A DNA stretch of 64,000 nt from Mycogone perniciosa. Its lineage: Eukaryota; Ascomycota; Sordariomycetes; Hypocreales; Hypocreaceae. A program made the position numbers and the translations under genes. The notes under the pieces are model-generated. The model was not told the origin of the DNA. It did no database searches and saw only the letters and a list, made by a program, of their open reading frames with translations. The stretch lies in assembly GCA_025331125.1 (NCBI GenBank), contig JAOALB010000117.1:116557-180556 (forward strand). Reading direction: 5' to 3'. Positions 56,222 through 64,000 of the stretch are shown here, in pieces; the stretch's first letter is position 1, and every line of letters begins with the position of its first letter.

Positions 56222-56898
56222 CTTGATATGGGACAAGAGGAAGTAGGTTCTTGGTGATGGACAAGCTGACTGCCTAGAGGAAGAGATGGGGAGAGCAATT
56301 GGGATGAGAGGGAGACTGGAGGAGAAGAGGGGAAGCCCGGAGCTTATATCGCAACGACAAAGGCCCTGGGAGATGCAATACTCTGTCCAAAGGCCACCCA
56401 CCATCACCCACTATCATCCACCACCCCACCTACCAGTGACCATCGCCATGAGGGGCAGCAACTAGTATTTCACCCGCTAAACCCGAGCGACCGATGGCGG
56501 CGAGATGGTTCATATGGGGAAACCCATGCACCAGTGTTCCCCCACTGTTCTAGCAATGGTATGCGAGCGGGCATGCTCCGTGTAATTGGCCGGTGCCTAT
56601 CCCCGGAAAGGGTTGATCAGGAGCAAGCTAATTCTTCCACCAACCGGAAGAGACCAGCGCCTTCGGTCCGACACTGCTTAGCTCAGCATCGTAACTTTAA
56701 CTTGACCGAAACCGAAGGCTTGGTATGGCTTGGTATGGCTTGGATTGCTATTATCTAAGGTAGTTAAACGGTGTTCCCTGGGGCATATTTGCTGATTCTC
56801 AAGTATTGTTCTTATGCTTCGTTGATTGATGTCCATTGACGATTACTGAACCTCAAGACTGCCAGGAAATATCCTGGGAACAAGCCGAGCGTCCCCCT
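56222..56898. other. Intergenic region upstream of the alcohol dehydrogenase
   Basis: Promoter and leader of the minus-strand dehydrogenase (purine-rich on the plus strand near 56,270-56,330), then the 3' flank of the next minus-strand gene. A GGTATGGCTT direct repeat lies at about 56,720-56,740. No coding frame. Confidence 0.45.
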
Positions 56899-57369
56899 CT
56901 ACTCCCGCTGCTTCACCGGCCTCTCTCCCAGCCCGACTCCGGCCAAGAAGCAGATTCGCAGGGTTGCGCCGGCATAAACCCATGGCACGTTGCCAATGTC
57001 GCCAGCGTTCCATCCCGTAATGGTGTAGTATATCTCAGGTCCCAATTCCTTCATAGAGTACAGATGTCCAAGGTCGGCGATCAGGAGCACCAGCAGCACT
57101 GTCTTCCAGACTCGAAGATCCCATGTTGATCGGAGTACAAGCGCCTCGTTGAGGGCGAAGAAGAGGTACATATTTGCGAGCTGGGACATGGCTATCGAGG
57201 TGCCCAGCGGCACTTGTTGCGGTGCCGACGCATCGTTCAGTAGCCTCAGGTACTCCCTCTGACGGAATTCATTGTAGAATGCACCGACCAACGCCGAAAC
57301 GGGCTCTATGACGAGGAAGAAGAGGCGGTAAGCAAAGGGAAGCCGAACAGCAGGTCGTCTTGGAGTCAT
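56899..57369 (-). CDS. Small four-helix integral membrane protein (DUF7704-like)
   Basis: 156 residues from ATG 57,369 (MTPRRPAVRLPFAYRL). Four hydrophobic helices: about 14-32 (LFFLVIEPVSALVGAFY), 55-80 (GTSIAMSQLANMYLFFALNE), 88-107 (VWKTVLLVLLIADLGHLYSM) and 130-148 (VYAGATLRICFLAGVGLG). The order YRLFFLxIEP, SQLANxYLxFALNEALVLRS, ADxGHLYS and NAxDxGNVxxVYAGATxRI is the pattern I associate with a fungal uncharacterised family (DUF7704 from memory; unverified). Function unknown. Single exon. A short ATG-repeat (CATGATGATGATGATG) surrounds the start on the plus strand, so the exact initiator could be one of the nearby codons. Confidence 0.75.
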   Translation of the reverse strand: MTPRRPAVRLPFAYRLFFLVIEPVSALVGAFYNEFRQREYLRLLNDASAPQQVPLGTSIAMSQLANMYLFFALNEALVLRSTWDLRVWKTVLLVLLIADLGHLYSMKELGPEIYYTITGWNAGDIGNVPWVYAGATLRICFLAGVGLGERPVKQRE

Positions 57370-59462
57370 GATGATGATGATGAGGAGGGTGAAACAAGAT
57401 GCAAGATGCAAGTGAAATTGAAATTTAAATTGGAAGTGTTGTGTTGGTCGGGCTTTGACAGCCTTACCGAACAATGCATGCGCAATCAACATGTCTTCGG
57501 ATGCTGGGAATCGGGCACATGCATAAAGAGTCGGGGAAACCCTTGATCCACAACTCCACAGCATCGCATATGTATATGCATTCTAGGTATTGTAACGACT
57601 CACAGCCTTACCTCAGAGGCAACAGGCAACAGGCACCTTGGCACCGTATAAGATGATGATCTTGAGGTTGTAAGTTGTGACTTGACATGCTCGGGGTAGT
57701 TGTTTCAGATAGATGAATGACAGTGAAGGCTGTCAATGTCTCAATGTTGCTGCTTATCCTGCCTGATGCAGTGCACAATCCCACAATGCCCTGTGGCTTT
57801 CTTGGCCCTTAACCGGTCAGCAGCTGCAGGTGCCGAGTAATAAATACTATGTACTCGTAAGACGACGGTTTCGACGTTCTGGTCTGTGAATGGCCTCTGA
57901 AACCATGTTTACACCTATCCCGTCTTTGCCAGCGTCTCTCCGTGGCGGTTGACGTACGAAGTAGAAGACAGTAAATCTCGAAACGCTGCTGGCAGCTCTT
58001 GAGTGGATGCCATCATGTATCTAAGCCCGAATTTACATGGATCATTATGGAGGAGCTGTGAAGATGTGGCGAATAGTGAGGGAAAACCTAAGAAAAAAAA
58101 AGTTGAAGATCTGCAATCCGACTTTGTTGGTTGGCGCTCGGACACCCCGCCTTCTATCCATCTACGGAGTACTAGTAGATTGATGAGTTGTGGTTGACCG
58201 CTGCACCGCCGCTATTTCTTTTAATAGGATTGAGTGGCATCAACCTCTGGACAGGAACCCGAATTTTTTTCAAGGAGAGTTTTTTCGGCTTCGGTAAATG
58301 TATTCCATAGGCTTAGACTTTTGCTAGTCAGGGGAAAGTTATTCAGGGGCACGAGTCAGAGGCGAATCATTTGATGCACGAGGCGAGTAGTAGTACTATT
58401 AGGCCATAAGGGGCATCCCCAGAGCGAGATGGAGTGCTGATCCTCAAATGTCGGTGATGCTCTCCACCACGGTTTCAGTCTGCTAGGGGCCAGTCGCAGT
58501 GAAATCTGGGGGGTTACAGTGGAAGTGCACCACTGGATCCATTCCTTGCCAGGGGCGATAAGCTTTCCATTCGCTGTACGAAGTAGCAGTAGTAGTACTA
58601 TGTACCTGTAATTGGGTAATTGGGCAAATAGCCGTTCAGCCAGCATGTCGGATTGGATTGAAGCGCCGTATCAGCCAACCAACGCGCCTCTCTTTTCCAC
58701 CGATTCCTCTTCTCCTGCATTTCCATCCTCACCGGTGCTGTCGACGGTCTTTGCCAGGATCGCAGCTAACATCGCCTTGCGCCCCTCAATCCGCAGCCAA
58801 CGGAGCCTCCGTGCGTGTACACTGTACACGAGGCAGTGCGTGTGGTGGTCAGCAACCAAACAAACCACTGACGAGTCGTCGTACCTCACTACTTGGTAGT
58901 GTATGGCCGCCGCGTCAAGTAGCGCCATCCGCAAGGCGAGACCGCCCATTATTGTCCGCCCGCATTCCAGTCCTCAAACATCCACCGCCACGAGCCCTCG
59001 CCCGACTAATTTAATTATTTGAATAATCTCTACCATCTCTCTGTGTCTCTGTCTGGTTTCCCTTGCGACTATATCTTGTCCGGCCAGTTCGATTTCCCTG
59101 CGTGTTGGAGAACCGCGCCCGACCGAATCCTCGCTTTCGTCTTATCCTGTCCGGTCTCCGCCTAATATTACTACGAAACATCGCCGACGCTCGCTCCCTG
59201 CCACTCGACACAGTTGATCGACATTCGCTGGCCTTTTGGGCCCCTTCAAGTCGGACGGAACCCCCTCCTCTGACTCTTCCCTCGCCAATTCCTCGGCCGT
59301 GATCGATCCCTCGAGAACGAATACACCTTTTTTGGTCAGGTACGAACGCAATAACTTCTAGCCATTGGTCGAGCCCCTGTTTAGGGCTGCAGCGTTATTT
59401 CAGGACCATGCAGGCTCTCAGCGAAAGGCTTGGATAAAAAGCATTCGGATACCAGTTCATGA
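57370..59462. other. Long intergenic region upstream of the F-box/WD40 gene
   Basis: 2.1 kb. TACGAAGTA at 57,955-57,963 and 58,577-58,585, TACGGAGTA at 58,163-58,171. The plus-strand frame 58,612-58,899 has no protein-like features. From about 58,990 the sequence is pyrimidine-rich leader of the F-box gene; a GTACGA donor at 59,340 with TTCTAG or TTTAG acceptors could form a 5' UTR intron. Confidence 0.45.
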
Positions 59463-61791
59463 GTGGACAAATTCACTGAGGAACGACGGCTAACCTTGGC
59501 TGGCTGGCTAGACTCACTATCAATCACGCAAAAGGCAGATATACAACGGGATCTCGATTTGCTTTCCACGAAGCCAGATTTGGGCGAGGTTGAAGGCTGT
59601 GTGATGACACGAAGGATCTTCCCAGTTGAGGACGCGGTGCCTGGCCAGACGGCAACGATGCCGGACCATCTTCAGCCTTGTGCGATGGGAACAGCCGCCG
59701 GTCAACGGGCCGTCAGTGCTTCTGGTGCGGGTGCTGGTGCGGGTGCACCTCGCCCATCCCATGAGCAGCGCTTTCGAAGCCTGAGCCTGACTCTGCCTTG
59801 GCGCCGGCCCAAGTCGTCTATGTTTGGACACGATGATACTCTCCACTTGCCGCGACAAATCAATGAGCTTGTTATCGACGACTCCGACGATGCGCGCGAA
59901 CTATCTTCTCGAGGCGGCCGTGCCCGTGCTCAAAGCACCGCTGGGACAATCAAGGGTGCCATCCGCCGGGCCTCTTCGTCACTCAAGGGGATAGTTAACC
60001 GCAGGCCCTCAATGACCACTGAGGAGCCTGTTTATGAGGAGCAAATATTACACACTCGACCAACGACTGCCCACTCAACGTGGAATCGTTTGCGCCGGGC
60101 TACAAGTTTCCGCCGCTCGCGATCTTCCCACGGCCTAGAGATTATGCACGACTACCCACCAATGCCGCACCGGGACCTCAACACCTCCCACTTGCCTATC
60201 CCCGCGTTGGGAGACGAGCCCCCGATCATACCCATGAATACCGGAGCAGCCGCAAAGGCGTCAGCGGCAATGCAGAATAGGTGGCTGCATGCCTCTAGTG
60301 AGGATGGCAACGACCGCGAAAGCGGTATTGGCATTGTCGTGACGGAGCCATTCCCCGAGTCTGAAACAGCGGATGGAGAGTCTGTTCCTGCTCAAGATAG
60401 CAACATCAGCAGGGTAGACTTCATCACAAAGCTACCGACCGAACTGGCCATTCACATTTTGGCCTATCTGGATGCCGCAGCTCTCGCAAAGGCGAGCATC
60501 GTCTCCGAGAGCTGGAAGAAGGTTGTCAGCAATCAGCACATTTGGCGGGAGTCGTGTCTCAGGGAAACGACTGCAACATATGCCACTAGTGGCCCTATTA
60601 AGGCTGGCACTGGTCTTGGAGTTCCTGATGTGGTTCCTACCAATGACTGGAAACGGATCTATCGTGCCAAACTCGAGTTGAGCCAGAGATGGAAGGAGGG
60701 CAAAGCTCGGCCTGTCTACCTAAATGGGCATACTGACAGCATATATTGCTTACAATTTGATGAGTACGCCTCCTCTCTCACCAACCCCCCTTAAAACAAT
60801 GACTGACCTCATTAGGTACAAAATCATCTCTGGCTCTAGAGATAAGACTATCCGAATCTGGGATATGCACACTTTGGAGTGCCGCCTGATTATTGGGCCT
60901 CCCGAGGTCGTCAACAGTGCTACCATGCTGGCGGATGCAGAAGGCAACCCGGCTCACTACGCGACATGCTCTGACAATCGCAAGACGGCGCTGTCGACCC
61001 CTCGGGTAGCATCGTTTTCAGAACATCACAAAGCGTCCATTCTGTGCTTGCAGTATGATGAAGAGATTATGGTGACGGGCTCATCCGACTCCACTTGTCT
61101 TGTGTATGACATGCAGAATGGTTATCGGCCTATTCGACGACTCCGGCACCACACAGCGGCAGTGCTCGACTTGGCGTTTGATAAGAAACACATCGTGACC
61201 TGCAGCAAAGACATTAGCATCTGTGTTTGGGATCGAGAGACGGGAACGCTTCTTCGTCAGCTTCGGGGGCACACTGGCCCCGTCAATGCTGTTCAGATGC
61301 GTGGAAATACCATTGTGTCATGCTCAGGGGACTTCCGCGTGAAGCTGTGGAACATTGACACGGGCAAGAATATTCGCGAGTTTGCCGGACATACCAAGGG
61401 TCTGGCGTGCTCTCAGTTTTCAGAGGATGGCCGATACGTGGCTTCGGCTGGGAACGACAAGGTGATTCGCATCTGGGACGCCAACACGGGCGAGTGCGTG
61501 CGGGAGATGCGGGCGCACGAAAACCTTGTGCGAAGCTTGCATATTGACAGTGTCAGCGGGAGGCTTGTTAGCGGCAGCTATGACACGGACATCAAGGTCT
61601 GGGACATGGAGACCGGCCATCAGCTGCTCGACTTCCCACGGTGGCACGCAAGCTGGGTCCTTAGTGCCAAGAGCGACTACAGGCGAATTGTCAGCACGGG
61701 ACAAGACCCCAAGATTCTGATTATGGACTTTGGCGCGGACGTGGATGGTATCGAGATGCTGGAGAGTGGACACCCGAGCAGCTTAATCTAA
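59463..61791 (+). CDS. F-box/WD40 repeat protein, probable SCF substrate receptor
   Basis: Substrate adaptor of an SCF E3 ubiquitin ligase: the F-box binds Skp1 and the WD40 propeller binds phosphorylated targets. Exon up to 60763, intron 60,764-60,815 (52 nt), then 60816-61791; about 768 codons. The F-box is FITKLPTELAIHILAYLDAA followed by ESWKKVVSNQHIWRESC (about residues 320-370). After the intron at least six WD blades follow: IISGSRDKTIRIWD, VTGSSDSTCLVYD, VTCSKDISICVWD, VSCSGDFRVKLWN, ASAGNDKVIRIWD, VSGSYDTDIKVWD. The N-terminal 300 residues are Ser/Arg-rich and probably disordered. The start is unresolved: TGA 59,460-59,462 closes the frame just upstream and the first ATG is 59,604, so the true N-terminus needs an upstream exon or a GTG/other start. 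Group similar to Cdc4/FWD-1/beta-TrCP. Confidence 0.85.
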
Positions 61792-62567
61792 TGAGGGCAT
61801 CCGGACCGACTCTAGAAGCAACTGTGGAACCCCATGTCAGACGCCGTGCCACCGATGCGCGCTCTTCGGCCTTATTATCTTTGCGATTTTTTTTTCTTCC
61901 TTGACTTTTTTTCTCTCATGACATGAGACTGAATGGGATGGATGGGGGCGTGGGACCTTTCCTGTTTATACGGAGGGTTGGTACTATTGGGTAGGGTTCT
62001 TGGGTTATGGAATTTTTGTTTGTTGGGAACCAACAAGCATGGATTTTTTTTTTTTCGTCTACGGCAATTGGTTTGTTTAGCAGCCTCTCGTCTATGGGGG
62101 AATACATACATACATCTCGGGAGCTGCCGGCGGTTTCTGGCTTCTCCTATTTTGTTCAAAAGGAAATGGCAATGATTCAGAATTTTGGGGTAACAACAAG
62201 CGGGTTTTGATTAGCGATGGGCATATAGAGAGCACTGGACTTTTGGGGAATGACCATGTCTTGATTTTCACATGTTTGAGTTTTTTTTTAAATCTTTTTT
62301 CTCGTTCTTGGCATTTTGTGATATTGTACTCCGTAATACATGCGAGAAGAGAAGTGCTTGTTTGGAACCATGAAGGGTGTGTGTGTCAAAGTTTCAAAGT
62401 GGGCCCAAAACAACCCCATCACGATGGCAAACTCAGCCCAGCCGGCTGTTTTCTTTCTTGGAAGCTGAAGCTATCACCGCGAGCGAGTAAGAATGCTACT
62501 CCACATGAAAGACGAAAACGAGAGCCGGAGAGAAAAAAGCTGGGGTTGCAAGCGAAGTGGCGTATTT

Positions 62568-62590
62568 TCTTCTTCTTCTTCTTCTTCTTC
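62568..62590. repeat. (CTT)n microsatellite
   Basis: About seven and a half uninterrupted CTT units followed by CTCCCCC. Located in non-coding DNA. Confidence 0.85.
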
Positions 62591-63965
62591 TCCCCCTGTG
62601 GGAGCGGACTTGGCTAGATGGAGAATATGCGCCGCAGGAGAGGGCTAAGCCGAAGATGGACCGCGGCACAAATGTATGTATGTGATCTGGTGATCTGATG
62701 AGAAAATGATGGGTGGTGGGGGAGCGGGTTTGGCCGAGTTGCGTGCGGAGAAGGGGGACAGGGGGGATGATGCGGAGGAGAGAGGAAAAGTGTGGAGAGG
62801 AGAAGTATTACTAGGTGGTAGATATTAGGTAGTAGGGAAGATGGGGTTGTGTGAGAGAGTAAGAAGTAATAAATAAGTAATCAGATGGGGTCAATTATGG
62901 GAGTTCGTTTGTATGATTTGTGTTTGTTGCTTGTTGGTGGTTGGGTTGTGAACTAATATGACGACAGTGGAAACATGTAAGTCGTTAGTCATAGGTACTC
63001 CGTAGATCATGTGTGTTTCTTCAGATGCTACGGAGTACTCATAGATGTCGCAAGAACTTGGTACACATGGACTCTGCAATCAATACTCGGTCCGTATCGC
63101 AGCCATTGCGCCCATTTCGACCACCACGGCTGGCTTTTGCGGTTGATGTTCGCTCGGCACATCTGGAAGATGCGAGCAAAAGCCCAGAAAGTCTGGAGGC
63201 GTATATCCCGTATTTTGTGGGGTAATGTGGTAGTATTACCTATCTGATCATACTACATAATACGGAGTGGTAGTACTTCGTACAATCTGGGGAAAAATGC
63301 CGCCGAAGAAGAGAGAGAATCCTTGCGTCATGCCATGCATTGTGGGGGAAGGGGGGTGAGTGATTCCGAGGGAACGCCCGTGCCTTGCAGCTAATATCTG
63401 CATCAGCGAGAGTGCAAGACGATGTACTTCGTATGCACTTGTTAGTACTCCGTACTATGAGCAAAAATCGACAGTGGAGTGCCGAGATGTTGTTGGTCGG
63501 GGAGTCGCGGCATTCGTTTTCTTCATTTGCATACATACTGCCGCGGCGCGGGAGGAAGGGTGGGTAATATGAAGCGTATCGTATGGCTCGGTTACCTGAT
63601 CTGGAGCGGAACCAGACTCTTGGCTCCGAGAGAGTTCGCTTGCAAGGGGCGGAATGTGAACGAAAGAAAGCTAGCCGGCTATTTCGCAGCAGTAGTAGTA
63701 CGAAGTAATAGCAGTAGTATAAGCTGCCAGAGGGCTCGAGAGCAGAGAGCTAGAGGGTAAGAGGGGCTAGAGCGGGAGAACAGAGCGAGCTAGGTATCGA
63801 GAAATTCGCCGGCCTCTCTCCGGGCAGATTGGAAGCACCGGGATGCAGTATGCAAGAGGATGCAACGACAAATGACGTGGCGGGGCTCATGGGTTGAGCA
63901 AGTTGTGTGAGTACTCGTACGTGTGAGTATGCGTGAGTGTGAGTGTGTGTAAGTCGGCTCATTCC

Positions 63966-63966
<1 letters not shown>

Positions 63967-64000
<34 letters not shown>
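63967..64000. repeat. (GT)n microsatellite at the window end
   Basis: At least 17 uninterrupted GT units, running off the end of the window; shorter GT-rich runs precede it from about 63,920. Confidence 0.95.

Larger units (their letters stand above)
61792..64000. other. Terminal non-coding region with microsatellites and palindromic motifs
   Basis: F-box gene 3' UTR, then 2 kb without a supported gene. It has the densest set of the palindromic motifs: 62,337-62,345, 62,996-63,004, 63,029-63,037, 63,274-63,282, 63,425-63,433, 63,446-63,454 and 63,709-63,717. Also a (CTT)n run at 62,568-62,590 and poly-T runs near 61,890 and 62,045. Confidence 0.5.

Noticed and set aside
58612..58899. 95-codon plus-strand frame
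   Set aside because: No family resemblance or conserved motif; lies in promoter-like sequence.
1..64000. tRNA genes, rRNA genes and CRISPR arrays
   Set aside because: I looked for paired A/B-box motifs and regularly spaced repeats and saw none; a covariance-model scan would be needed to exclude a diverged tRNA.

Overview
This is a 64 kb piece of a filamentous ascomycete (Pezizomycotina) nuclear genome, most likely a sordariomycete and plausibly Hypocreales. Evidence: multi-exon genes with 50-90 nt introns carrying GTRNGT donors and YAG acceptors, a fungal highly reducing polyketide synthase, a NACHT-WD40 (NLR) relic, and a run of conserved fungal housekeeping genes (APP1, DRS1, EB1/BIM1, VAM7, CPS1/DIP2-like, PDE1). 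The species is an inference; nothing in the window fixes it.

Region 1 (1-15.5 kb) is an accessory, decaying island. It opens with a very AT-rich block and a degenerate direct repeat, followed by a huge type I polyketide synthase on the plus strand (KS-AT-DH-MT-ER-KR-ACP) fused to a C-terminal carnitine-acyltransferase domain. All seven introns can be placed and the frame closes at 3,215 codons if one missing base (about 8866) and one in-frame TGA (9095-9097) are allowed for. Downstream lie a stop-riddled NACHT-WD40 relic (11.68-12.63 kb), another AT-rich block (about 12.95-13.24 kb) and an unidentified gene with one in-frame TAG (13.4-14.7 kb). No other tailoring enzyme, transporter or cluster regulator is visible on this side of the PKS; a cluster could continue to the left of the window.

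Region 2 (15.9-40.2 kb) is mostly conserved: a flavin-reductase-like protein with a possible mitochondrial long form, PDE1 (minus), a 754-residue unidentified protein (minus), the double-adenylation CPS1/DIP2 protein (plus), a ricin-B-like single-pass membrane protein with an in-frame TAG (minus), APP1 phosphatidate phosphatase (minus) and the ribosome-biogenesis helicase DRS1 (minus).

Region 3 (40.2-43.2 kb) is a non-coding or decayed stretch with intron-like signals and a fragment of a Ty3/gypsy integrase C-terminus.

Region 4 (43.2-61.8 kb) holds EB1/BIM1, VAM7, a low-complexity membrane protein with nested tandem repeats, a WD40 protein whose start codon is split by an intron, an ADH6-type zinc alcohol dehydrogenase, a small four-helix membrane protein and an F-box/WD40 protein. 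The last 2.2 kb are non-coding and end in a (GT)n tract.

Two themes cut across the window. Intergenic DNA is seeded with a short palindromic element, TACGGAGTA/TACTCCGTA and its TACGAAGTA sister, far more often than chance predicts. And three otherwise intact reading frames (PKS, the 13.4 kb gene, the lectin-like gene) each carry a lone in-frame stop, suggesting recent gene decay in this strain, or base-call errors.
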